From: Camillea tinctor
Taxonomy: Eukaryota > Ascomycota > Sordariomycetes > Xylariales > Xylariaceae
NCBI GenBank assembly: GCA_022578605.1
Contig: MU394052.1
Span: 124,001 to 188,000, forward strand
Length of the DNA stretch: 64,000 nt
Reading direction: 5' to 3'
A model generated the notes under the pieces. The model was not told the DNA's origin. It saw only the letters and a list, made by a program, of their open reading frames with translations, and did no database searches. The position numbers were made by a program, and so were the translations under genes. Below are positions 11,238 through 21,863 of the stretch, in pieces; position 1 is the stretch's first letter; the number at the start of each line of letters is the position of its first letter.

Positions 11238-13007
11238 CTAGTTCTCTATGTACTTCTTCAGACCCCTGAGCCTCTCCTTGGCCGTCTCGAGGACGTCGTC
11301 CTCCTTGCACACGGCGAAGCGCATGTAGTCCTCGGCGATCCAGGTGTTAGCGTCGGTGTAGAACTCGGTGGGTGGGATGGCGGCGACGCCGACCTCCTGG
11401 ATGAGGAACCAGGAGAGCTTGAAGTCGCGGGGCCGGCTGGCGACATGGGGCGGGAAGGGGTAGTCGGCTGGCAGCTTAACCTTGGCCATGTTGACCATAA
11501 CGAAGTAGCCACCCTCCGGGTCGCTGTACGGCAGGCCTAGCTCCTCCCACACCTCGTTGAACCGCTCCATCTTGCCCTTCATGTCCCTGACCGTCTCGTC
11601 CCAGAAGCCTTCGCCTTCGGCTTGCTCGAAGCCTGTAAAACGTTTGTGCGTTAGTCTTTTTGAGATATACGTAGACGCAGAAGAGGAAAAAGGGGGTAGC
11701 GTACCAACGGCGCATGCTTCTTGTAGCGGTGAAACGGACGAATAGCAGATACGAGTGTGAGCTGCGGAGACGTATTTGATCAGGTGTTCAGGGCCCATTA
11801 GCCAACCTATTATGTGTCAGCTAGATCTCCCGTCTTATCTCATATTATAACCCAATGACACCTATAAGACTTACCAACACGCCATCCCGTAGCATAAAAG
11901 TTCTTTCCAGCAGAGCCGACTGTGATGGTCAATCGTTCTATCTCGGGTGAGAGGGTAGCGATCCTTGTGAATGGCACGTAGTAGAGTCGGTCGTAGACTT
12001 CATCAGAGAGGATGATAATCTCATTCTTCACGCAAATGTCTCCTATTTTCTGGAGTTCTTCCCTAGAGTAGACCTTGCCCACGGGGTTGTCTAAGTCGTT
12101 ATTAGTAAGTGTTCATCTCCACTGGCCCTTTTATAATAAACTAGGTCAGGTTGAACATAACTTACGGGGAGTGTTGAGAACGATCATCTTCGTCTTCGGC
12201 GTGATCGCCCTCTGCAGTTCGTCAAAGTCGATAGTCCACTCGGCAGCGGACGAGGTCCGAGTAGCGCCGTCTTTCGGGGGGTGCATCGGCACGTAGACAA
12301 TCTTACCGCCGGGCATCTCGATGTTGCTGATGTACCTGTTTCTCTTCATCAGAGACATGACTTGTGTTATTCCTAATAAATAGGTATCTGAACATACTGG
12401 TCGAAGAAGGGCTCAAAGATGATGACCTCATCACCGGGCTCTATAAATGCCATGAAAGCACTGAGCATTCCCTCATTGGCACCCGTGGTGATAGTGACCT
12501 CGGTATCCGGGTTCAGCTGTCTACCCCAGAAGGGGGAGTACGCGTCGGCAATGGCCTTCTTTAACCGTGGCCTCCCCTTGGTAGGACTGTACTGGTTGCA
12601 GTCTACCTTGTCCAGAGCGGCTTTGGCAGCGTTGATGATGAATGGCGGGGGGTTGTAGCCGAAGAACCCCTGGCCCATATTCACAATGGGCTGCTTGGGT
12701 GAAGCTGCGGCTGCTTCGTTGACTATAGACCTATGGACCAGAAGTATCTAGTCAGCGAGCCTGATCTATAGACGGACAGAGCGGGTGAGCAACCATCTCA
12801 CCAGACATCCTGCCGCTGTCCAGCAACCCTGGCGGCAGGCTTCAACTTGGCTGGGAGTTCAGCTGCCATAGTGTAATGGAAGTTTCGACGCTGAACTGGG
12901 CTTTGGATAGGCTTCACTCGGGGTAATAGTTTTGACGAGGATCTAGAGACGTATGGTTGTAATTTATAACCAAGTCTCAAGCCCGGAAGAGTATTCATAT
13001 AAGCCAA
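11238..13007 (-). CDS. BNA3: Kynurenine aminotransferase (kynurenine-oxoglutarate transaminase)
   Basis: Six exons on the minus strand: 12802-13007, 12398-12730, 12166-12335, 11875-12090, 11705-11806 and 11238-11632. The five introns of 62-75 bp have GT/AG ends, and the protein is about 473 residues. It is a fold-type I PLP aminotransferase that converts kynurenine to kynurenic acid and may also act on other amino acids. Visible motifs are NMGQGFFGYNPP at the N-terminal arm, TTGANEGM for phosphate binding, NTPHNPVGK, SDEVYD (Asp about 266, Tyr about 269) and the Schiff-base lysine in GSAGKNF (Lys about 299). The first 46 residues are basic and hydroxylated, like a mitochondrial presequence, and a second Met (MAAELPAK) could start a cytosolic form. 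A cysteine-S-conjugate beta-lyase label is equally possible. Confidence 0.92.
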
Positions 13008-14066
13008 CTAGAGATAGTCAGCATTGAGGTATTAGAGGTAGGTATGTATCCTTGACTCATGCAATAATATTTCTTATAGGTGTTTAATTAATTCCAATGC
13101 AGGGTGGTTGGTATCACTAATACACCCACATATATATATATATACTATACATACCTCTACTCTCTCTCCTCTCTTAAATGGGATATGGGGTATTTATGTA
13201 TTTCAATACCTGGATTTTCCAGTAAGTTACATAGGGAATGAAATCCTACCCCAATGACTGGCTGGGACAAGAAAGAAGGGGAAGAGCTAAGTAACCTAAG
13301 CTAAATCCCTCCGTGATCGGGGATGATTATCAAATCAAATAAGACATGTCTAGGAAGAAAAAAAAAGAAAGAGAGGTTTCACTGTGTATTTCGGTGTTTG
13401 GTAAAGCTGCATTCAAATGGGAAAGCCAAAGCACGTCATCTGCCGCCCTGCCCGGGTGATAAAGGGTGCTATCGGCTTCATGGTTAAGTAAAATGCCTAG
13501 GTTAGTACATGTGTAGCAAAAAAAGATGGCGCTAGTTGAATTTCGGAGCACCTTAAACAAGACTAAGGTTTACCTATCCCTGTATCTTATGTATGTATGT
13601 ACTACTACTATGTACAGCGTTGTAGGTATATCCCCTCTTTCCTCTTTCCTCTTTACTCCCATCTAACCTAACCTAGTATGTTGTATGTATGTACATAGAA
13701 GTAGAAGTAGACGCCTTTCTGCCACTCAAAAGAAAAGGACCCACAGTTTAATCCACCTTATAGGTATGTACGGAGTAGTACTACAATAAACCAGCCGATT
13801 AGATAAGATTATAGCCAACCTACTTACTAACTAATACCTAATCTAGTACTGCTTATACTTTCCTTCACCAAGTCAAGTAACTAGTTCTACTTCTACTACA
13901 AAACATACTACAAAACATCATCCCAATTACTTATGTCCATATAGGAGAACATCGAGGGTTCTCCAAACCCCCGGGTTAAGCGGTTCGGTATTCACACCAC
14001 CATGCCGCCTCCCCACCACCCAGCACCACCATCATCATCATCATCATCACCACCACCACCGCAACG
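13008..14066. other. Divergent promoter region between BNA3 and dsc3
   Basis: No supportable gene. Contains a TATATA run near 13132-13143, repeated ATGTATGTAC-type motifs around 13590-13700, and a CAT/CAC repeat immediately before the dsc3 start codon (about 14028-14060), which is probably 5' UTR. Confidence 0.5.
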
Positions 14067-15026
14067 ATGACGACTCCCACCCCAACCTCACCATCCTCCC
14101 TCAAACCACCTCCTCCCGCGCCCCCTCCCCTCCTCCTCACCATCCGCTTCAGCGCCTCCATCCCCGACCTCGAGCTCGACATCCCGCGGCCCGGGAGCAC
14201 CACCGTGATCTCACTCAAGCACCTAATCCGCAGCCGTCTCAACCCGCCCAACTCCCAGCGGCGCCTGCGCTTCATCCACGGGGGCAAGATCCTGCCCGAC
14301 AGCGCGGTCCTGAGCGCGGTGCTGCGCGCGCCCATCGCGCCCCCCCCTACATCCCACAACCCGGCCCCTTCCCCGCCGCATCCCGATCCGGACCATCCCC
14401 GCAGCCAAAAAGGCAAGTCCGTCCCCGGGCGGCCCGACGCGCACCCGCGCGTCTACGTGAACTGCAGCATCGGCGACGACCTGTCGGCCGCCGACCTCGA
14501 GAGCGAAGCGCAGCTCGCCGCGGCGCCCGCACCCACCAGCAATGTGGCCCCCTCGCCCAGCCCGCAGACCACGGCCCACGCGCGCGCGGCCCCGCGGGGT
14601 TTCGACCGGCTGCTCAGCGCGGGGTTCACGCCGTCGGAAGTGAACCAGCTGCGGCTGCAGTTCCGGAGCATCCACGCGTCGCACTACACGCCGGACTCCC
14701 TGCCCTCGCCCGACGGGTTCCGGCGGCTGGAGGAGGCGTGGATAGACGGGAACGGGAGCGCGATACCGGTGGCGAACGGCAGCTCCGAGGGCCTAGGGGG
14801 AGGAGGGGGGATAGGAACGGACAGCGACGAGGAGGTGGGGCTCGTGGCCATGGTCGATGTGCTGATCCGGGGGGTGGTGACGGGGTTCGTGTGGCCGCTG
14901 GGGAGCGCGGGGTGGCTGATCCGGGAGGAGGGGATGGCGAGCGGGAGGTGGCGGTTTATGGTGGGGGTGGGGGTGCTGTTTAGTGTGCTGCTTGGGATGA
15001 TCCGGGCGATTTCTGGGGATAAGTGA
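14067..15026 (+). CDS. dsc3: Dsc E3 ubiquitin ligase complex subunit 3
   Basis: Intronless frame of 319 residues. A ubiquitin-like fold spans about residues 23-90 (TIRFSASIPDLELDI, then LRFIHGGKIL). A low-complexity Pro-rich linker follows. The conserved C-terminal domain of the DUF2407/Dsc3 family is at about 178-240 (GFDRLLSAGFTPSEVNQLR, then FRRLEEAWID). Two membrane segments follow (about 258-285 and 290-312). In fungi the Golgi/ER Dsc complex ubiquitinates membrane proteins and activates the SREBP transcription factor, and subunit 3 is a structural component. The 5' half is C-rich in wobble positions and the 3' half G-rich. The start lies directly after a CAT/CAC repeat, and no upstream in-frame ATG looks better. 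Confidence 0.9.
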   Translation: MTTPTPTSPSSLKPPPPAPPPLLLTIRFSASIPDLELDIPRPGSTTVISLKHLIRSRLNPPNSQRRLRFIHGGKILPDSAVLSAVLRAPIAPPPTSHNPAPSPPHPDPDHPRSQKGKSVPGRPDAHPRVYVNCSIGDDLSAADLESEAQLAAAPAPTSNVAPSPSPQTTAHARAAPRGFDRLLSAGFTPSEVNQLRLQFRSIHASHYTPDSLPSPDGFRRLEEAWIDGNGSAIPVANGSSEGLGGGGGIGTDSDEEVGLVAMVDVLIRGVVTGFVWPLGSAGWLIREEGMASGRWRFMVGVGVLFSVLLGMIRAISGDK

Positions 15027-16316
15027 TGTGCTGTGGTGTTTATCAGCATGAGGAGGTTTAGGGGGGGAAAGGAGGAAGTAGAAAGGATTGGTGGTAGGGT
15101 TCGAAAAAAAAAAAAGAGATTTTCTTGCCCATTCAACATTCAGTTTTGTTACTGACAACTACGAGGCATATACATACACACACATCAACACTTAGCGTGG
15201 GAAGCAAAGACTGGCGTTGGGAGGTTTATTAATAATGAGATACATATAAATATATATACACATACCTCTACATACGCGGTATGAAAACAGGTATGAACTA
15301 CGTGGTAGCTACTCAAGTACATAGTAACTTTCCTCGTGCTATCCACCCTCCTTTCTTTCGTCCATACCACCTACCTATCTATACGTCTATCCATCTAGGG
15401 GTCATTAGGCACCGCATACACACATGGGCAAAATCGTGTCACAACACAGAGACAACGGGAAAAGACAGAAGGACAGAACAAAGGACGGGTTGAGCATCGC
15501 CAAAACCCAGGAAAAAAAAAGCGATGCTCGTGTTCTCTCTACCTGACTCTGACTCTTTTAACTCTGGCTCTCTCTCTCTGTGGCTCTCTTTATGTCCGTC
15601 TCCTATACACAACAACACCCCACACCAATTCCCCTCCCCTCCCTCCGTTCGTTCTATATAACCTAGGTATGGAAGTAGTGAAATAATCAGACCCCATCTC
15701 CTTCTCCTTTATTTCTCTTCTCTCACTCAAAAAGCAAAGGAATTTTCTCCACTCCTATTCCTTTTTTTCCCAACAAGAAAAAAGAAAAACCCAGGTTCTA
15801 ATGCTAGGAGAAGAGAGGGGGAAAATAGAAACAAGAAACATGGCAAAAGACCTCCGTAAAAAACAGGGATTGGGGATGAGGGAAGAGAAAGAGAGAGAGA
15901 GTATATGACAATGATGATGATAATGATGATTTCATGAAACCCTGATGAACTTATAATAAACGAGAAAAGAAAAAAAAGAAGAAAAAGGTATCCCCCTGAT
16001 TTTAGATTTTTCTTTCCGTGAAACTCCGCGAGGGAAAAAGGGAAAAATGCGAATGCGAATGCCTATGCCTGCTATCATCTACCTATTCCATGAGAGGTAC
16101 CCTCAAAACAAGGCACATTGTTCCACCAAAAGCCTATTACCAAGTGGGAACGGGAAAGGGGGGAGGAGAGGGGGGCTTCCACTTGTCATAAACCTCGGCG
16201 TAGCAAATGAGCCAATCATTAAGGATAATCCCCCTTCAATTCTATTGCCGAGTTCTTTCCCTCCTCTTGTACCCGTGGACACAGTACAACCCCTTCCGAG
16301 GATATAAGTGCGGGCA
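15027..16316. other. Convergent spacer between dsc3 and mtr4
   Basis: Long for a 3'-3' spacer (1.3 kb). No coding gene is supported. It contains an A run at about 15103-15115, a hairpin at 15492-15529, a CT-rich stretch at about 15535-15600 and a purine-rich stretch at about 15775-15900. A non-coding transcript cannot be excluded. Confidence 0.45.
15492..15529. repeat. Perfect 9-bp inverted repeat (hairpin)
   Basis: GAGCATCGC at 15492-15500 is exactly complementary to GCGATGCTC at 15521-15529, with a 20-base A-rich loop. It lies in the dsc3/mtr4 convergent spacer. The function is unknown. Confidence 0.6.
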
Positions 16317-16687
16317 TTACAAGTATAGAGATTGTGCGGCAACAATGTCGCGGCGTATCTTGGCCAAGCTCTCTTCAAACCTGTTCTGCAGATCCTCACT
16401 ACCCATAACCTTGGCTGCCTGAGCCATCTGGCGAAGCAGCTCTTCGAGACGACGGAACAGACGGATCAAGGAGCCTTCGTAAGCATCCGTCATTTTGCTA
16501 CATGGGGAAAAAGAGGTAAGTAGATAATAAAACCACAAGGGAGGGGGGGGGGGGGGGGGGGGGGAAAATAACCCACCAAAAAAAAAAAAAGCCATTACCG
16601 TGGCCCAAACCGAAAAAATTTACAAAAAATTGCCAATAAAAAAAAGGGAAAATTACCAATACTTTAACAACAAGATTNNNNNNNNNN

Positions 16688-16746
<59 letters not shown>

Positions 16747-19700
16747 AGTACGCACCAAACATCTACAAAGGCCTTTCCCTTGGCCCAAGCGTAGACAGTT
16801 TCCATCAATTGCCACTTCAAACTCTGGACATATTCCTCTTCGTTTACCTCCAGCTTGCTTTCCTGGCTGACCTTAGCGATAATGCGAGCCTGGGCTTGGA
16901 TCTGGGAGTATGGCTTCATCAATTCATCGGGTAGCGCCGATGCCTCAGTTTTCTCATCAAAAATGAAAACACTCAGAACAGCAGCACACAGCTCGGGAGA
17001 CAATTCATTGAAGAATCGATTAAACAGGAGTTCAGAAAGCAGAAGCTCATGGCCCTCGGTAGATGAGATCTCGCACGCTACGCGGGCCTTCATCTGAACT
17101 ACTTCGCCATCACTAATGAAACCTAGACGTCTGAGGACTCGTTTTCTTGACTTGAGCTCATCTAGCTGTGCAATGGAGTGTGCCTTGGCAATTTTCTTTT
17201 TAAGAGCTTTAATCTCTTCTGTGAGAGCGATCTTATTCGAGTATTGTTCCCACAGGCCGGGCAACAACGGTGAGCCATGAAGAGGGTTGGCTAGCAAGCG
17301 AGACTCTAGAACCTCTATTTTACGCAGGAGTTTCTTGAAGGCCTCGTCTGTAATGTTCATGTTCTCAATAGGATCTAAAATAGGAAGACCATCTGGGAAA
17401 CGACGCTCAACCTCTATCAATGCCTTTAGAAGCATTTGACGCACTGCTTCGCTATCAGACCGTGTCTTGAGATCCTTGGGCATAAACACCCGGATCTGGC
17501 TCAATGCTTTTATGCATGTGAACATGCAGGGAACCGCCTCAAACTTGCTGTTTTCATTGTTTGAATCGCTAACTCGGACACCCTCTGGCATTTCCGACGA
17601 AGGGTTGGCAGGAGAAAATGGATCACAATCGGGGTCAAGGCGAAGAAATACATCAACAAAGTACGACTCTTGGGGTTCGTACTCCTTCTCGCCAAACTTA
17701 GGATCCTTCCGTTTCGTAAAGTTTAGGACGACACCCCAGCCGAAATCCTTTCCTGTCTTCGGGTGGGCAATCTGAACAAGTCTTCCCGGCTGTAGGTACT
17801 CTATACAGTGGGATGGATGTTGTATTACCCAGAGCATCTCTTTAGTGTATTGGGAGATCTGTTGGCGGAGGCCATAGTAATCCTTCACTGTTGCCTCATC
17901 AGGAATTACCATCTCATCACGCTTCTTCTGCAGCTGCATCAGTTCGTGTTCAAGACCAGCTACACTCGCGGTATTTTGGAATTGGAAAAAACAGTTCTCT
18001 AACATAAAATCGGGGGAAATAGCCTCGATTCTAAGTAGATTTAGAACCATGTTGTAGCCTAGGTGAAAGGCAGAGTTAAGACGATCCTGTTGACCAACAA
18101 CAATTTCCTTTGCCGTATCCGGTTCCATCTTATCATCAATCATCATGATAACAATACCACGCTCATCAAGACCACGACGTCCTGCACGTCCTGACATCTG
18201 AATATACTCTGACGGAGTAAGAGGTCGAACAGATGAGCCATCGTATTTAGTCACCTTAGTGAAAACGACCGTCTTAGCCGGCATGTTCAGCCCAATGGAG
18301 AATGTTTCCGTGGCGAACAAAACCTTGATCAAGCCTTCCTGGAAGAGAATCTCAATGGTCTCCTTCAGAATTGGCAAAAGACCAGAGTGATGGACGCCAA
18401 TTCCCTTCTCCAATAGTGGGAGAATATTTTGGATTTGGGGTAGCTCACGGTCCTCCTCAGACAATGACTCTATCGCACTCGTGAAGACTTTGCGAACCAT
18501 TGCCTTCTCGCTATCGTCGTTGAAAGCGAACTTCGAAGTAGCCAGAGCCAGCATTTCGCACTCCCTCTTGCTGAAGTTGAAAACAATGACGGGATTGAAA
18601 TTTTTGCTCATGATCATCTTCACGATCTTTTGGATATCCGCATTGCCGCCGTTTTGCTGCGCCCCCTTGAACGCCTTCTTATGCTTGCCCTTCCCTTTCA
18701 TCTTGGCTTCGGGGTCATTGGCTTCTGCCGCTTTCCTCTCCTCAATTAACTGCATGGTCTTATTAAAGTTGTTCTCTCGGAAAACTCCTTTCTCATCAAC
18801 AACGAGGAAGATACCGCTACCACCAGCCGGAAAGAAGTAGTTTTGTAGAGGAGTAGGTCTGAAATCGGTGTACACAACATGACAAGCTTGGCGATGGATC
18901 TTGGCGATCCATTCGGCAAACTGAAATGCGTTGGGGATAGTGGCAGACAGGAAGACATATCGAACCTTATCCGGAAGAAGGATAATGGTCTCTTCCCAGA
19001 CCACACCACGCGACTTGTCGCGCATGTAGTGGATTTCGTCAAAAACGACCCAGGCCACCTCACGCATGATCTCAGATCCTCGGTACAACATAGATCGCAA
19101 AATTTCAGTGGTCATAACCAGACAACTGGCAGTCGGGTTGATGGTAACATCACCGGTCATGAGACCAACATCGCCAAACGCCTCATTAAATTCTCGGTAT
19201 TTCTGGTTACTCAAGGCCTTGATGGGACTTGTATAGATGACCCGCTGATTTCTCTTGAGACAGTGTGCAATGGCATACTCGGCCACGACGGTCTTTCCCG
19301 CACTCGTGTGTGCCGAGACTAGGACACTTTCATCTCGCTCGATGGAGGAGATCGAGAGGCGCTGAAAGGGATCGAGCGTAAAGCTCCAAGTTCGTGCTGG
19401 GTTCTCGGGTGGTTTGTGTTCGGAAAGTGGGACATACTCGTAATCGAGATCTGGCGGGAGTGCGACTTGATGTTGGATATTGTGTGACAGAACGAGCGAG
19501 GCTTCTTCCTCCTTTGTAGGCGCAAAACCAGCAGCAGCGGCAATCTCTCTCGATTCGGCAGTTTGGAAGGTATCTGTGAGGACGGGCTCTGCGACCCCTT
19601 CCTTGCGGCGTCGCTTGCTGTCGCCCTGGGCATCCGACGCAGGTTCTTCAACACCATCCTCTTCTGGAGATGTGGGCGCAACATCGCCCATTTCGACTTC

Positions 19701-19871
19701 TGGTGCAGATGCCTCAGCAGCTACCAGAGAACCAGCCTTCACCGCACCATCCGCCTTGCGCTTCTTGCTCTTCTTCTTGGACTTGTCTCGTTTCGAGGGA
19801 GGGGAGGACTGGGGCTCCTCATTGACCTTGGCGGCCGGTTTATCGTCCAAAAAAGCGAAGAGGTCGTCCAT
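16317..19871 (-). CDS. mtr4: ATP-dependent RNA helicase Mtr4 (exosome/TRAMP cofactor)
   Basis: Two exons on the minus strand, 16756-19871 and 16317-16497, giving about 1098 residues, the usual length. It is a Ski2-like DExH helicase that unwinds RNA for the nuclear exosome within TRAMP. Residues 1-150 carry lysine/arginine-rich nuclear-localisation segments. Helicase motifs are TSAGKT (about 189-194), DEIH (about 278-281), LSATIPN (about 309-315), IVFNFSKRECE and QMSGRAGRRGLD. The KOW/arch region and the C-terminal DSH domain follow, ending in AAQSLYL. The single intron, 16498-16755, contains a G run, an A-skewed ghost sequence, ten Ns and a long C run. The donor TTTG|GTGCGT and acceptor ATGTAG|CAAAATG keep the conserved VCKMTDAYEGSLIR junction. 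The coding sequence therefore appears intact, and only the intron length is unreliable. Confidence 0.95.
16543..16743. other. Assembly gap with flanking homopolymers inside the mtr4 intron
   Basis: A 22-base G run (16543-16564) is followed by an A-rich stretch (16565-16677), ten Ns (16678-16687), and a C run of about 55 (16689-16743). The A-rich stretch aligns at a near-constant 180-base offset with the true sequence after the C run (16744-16857), and most differences are changes to A. It is best read as a low-quality duplicate of the same locus rather than genomic content. Confidence 0.85.
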
Positions 19872-20877
19872 GATGTCTTGATATGATAGAAATCCTCAAG
19901 ACGAGAGGAATATCGGGGGGTGGGTCAGGACGGTGTAGAAGGAGCGGATGGTCAATGGGTCGGCATTTAAATGTTACTCGAAAGAAACGGTATAGTGCGT
20001 AATGGTATGGGTGGGATTGTGTGGTGTGCGGTATGGTATGGTATAGTAAAGGTCGGAACGAGATTCGCCTGTTGACGGGGAGCGAAGAACCAGAACCAGT
20101 AAACTAGGTACTAGATAAAAACGCCACTCGGTTGCTCAAATAAGATAGAAGATTTAAAAGAAAACAAAAACAATGAGCTGGCAGGTAAGTAGCTCGCCGG
20201 CAGGTGGTGCAACTAACTGGTCAGCTCTTGCAGGCTGATGGAGAGACAAGGTGGTGAAGAAGGTAAAAAGAACAGTGCTTGTTGCAGCGAGGACCAACTT
20301 TTCTGGTGAAAATTAAACTGGGTCGTGGCAGAAAAAACGACAAGGTGGGATCTCACGAGGATCGGGGGCGGGCGGTGAAATCGAGCTTTCGAGGTACGTA
20401 CCGCAAAGTCCCTAAGGTTGTCCCCTAAAATTTTGAACCTGCAGATGCCGGGTGATGTCAACCTCTTTAAGGGCTAGGTCGGTACCTATGTACCTAGGTA
20501 TCTATAGTATCCCACCCGTCCGTCTAGCCGTTTAGCCGAAGTTTTCCCAGGGGTACCGACATCCATCCGAACCTTACCTAACCTTCAACCATTGACCACT
20601 CCTCCACTTGCGCCGGGCCGAAACCGTGAACATTCGATTTCGATTTCGATTTCCAAAAGCTCACTTCCGATTCACTTCCTACTATATACGCAAAAACCAC
20701 AACTCTCTCCACTCTACCACTACCAACTCAGTAAGTCAATCCGTTCCAGAACAAATCAATAAAATAAAGTAAAAATATCATATAAAAAGAAAAAAACCTC
20801 TTCACTTTATTTCACTAACCAATTGCCCGAGTCCCCCCTCCGGACTCCATTTTCCTCTCTGCAGCAACAAGAAAATA
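19872..20877. other. Divergent promoter region between mtr4 and cox8
   Basis: No supportable gene. Contains a GGTAT repeat near 20029-20045, a TACCTATGTACCTAGGTATC cluster at about 20483-20502 and a short GATTTC triplication near 20634-20654. The last 120 bases look like the cox8 5' UTR. Confidence 0.5.
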
Positions 20878-21211
20878 ATGTCTCCCTCTGCCGCCGTCCT
20901 CCGCGCTAGCCCGCGCATGACCTCTCTGATCACCCGGCGGGCCTTCCACGCAACCCGCGCCCGGCTCTCGTCGCCGTACCACTACCCCGAGGGTCCCTAC
21001 TCGAACCTGCCCTTCAACCCCAAGACCCGCTGGTTCGGACTGCGCTTCTTCCTGTACGGCTTCGTGGGCTTCTTCGCGCCCTTCGGCATCGCCGGTGCGT
21101 TACATATTTCTCTCTCTCTCTTATTCGGCTTTTGTCTCCGCAAGCCAGTTACAAGTAGCTAACCTCGAATTACGCAACACAGTCTGGCAAACCAAGAAGC
21201 CCAAGGCCTAA
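20878..21211 (+). CDS. cox8: Cytochrome c oxidase subunit VIII (Cox8/COX7C family)
   Basis: Two exons, 20878-21094 and 21183-21211, joined in phase 1 across an 88-bp intron, give 81 residues. The N-terminus (about 30 residues, with RRAFHATRA) is an arginine-rich mitochondrial presequence. The mature part has the family signature SPYHYPEGPYSNLPFNPK followed by one transmembrane helix (LRFFLYGFVGFFAPFGIAVWQ) and a lysine-rich tail. It is a small nuclear-encoded subunit of complex IV in the inner mitochondrial membrane. The terminal exon codes for only nine residues and would be missed without the splice. Confidence 0.93.
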
Positions 21212-21863
21212 ATTGCTGGGAATGGAAGGTACATGTTGAACTGGTTTTTTTTTAACAGGAGATAAGGGTAGTTGGGATATATTGGACGATGATCCGGGAC
21301 GAGGGCAGTGGGGTAGAGAAGAGAGCTATGATGGGTCGTACAGGAGGATGTACATATCGGACCGCCAATAGACCATAGGGGACATCATCAGCATAAAACA
21401 GCTCACATTTATCTCCCCTGCTCTAGAAGATACGCATGAAAGACACCAAAGCGGCCCCCGGCACCTTGACACGTCTCCTACGACAACTGCGATGCTTGAT
21501 CTTAGATCAGCCAGAAGGTTCTCGTAAGTCGATCAGTAGCCTTTGGACTTATTACTGTGTTGAAGATCCCCAAAGACATGTATTAAGCTACAGGTGTGTC
21601 ATCTTTGAAGCATGCAAGCAAAATAATTTATTCCGGAGAGAACAACGGTGTCGCAAAGATGTCAGGTCTGCTAGGCATAGTATTGAGAGGTAGGTAAACA
21701 TATATTTACTCAACTACCTATATATATACTTCATGCTTTATAATTCATTAGCTATGATTGGTCTGATATCATATCTCCACCCTTGACATTTTTTCTTCCA
21801 TGGACTATCATACACATACATTCAAATATATATAACCTAGTAAGTTTCACATATATCCCATCA
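21212..21863. other. Convergent spacer between cox8 and the PPR gene
   Basis: 3' flanks of the two converging genes. AT-rich, with a TATATATA run near 21720-21727. No gene is seen. Confidence 0.5.

Noticed and set aside
16565..16677. A-rich stretch that could be taken for a local duplication or transposon tail
   Set aside because: It aligns collinearly with the sequence after the N-gap with A-biased mismatches, so it is treated as an assembly artefact.
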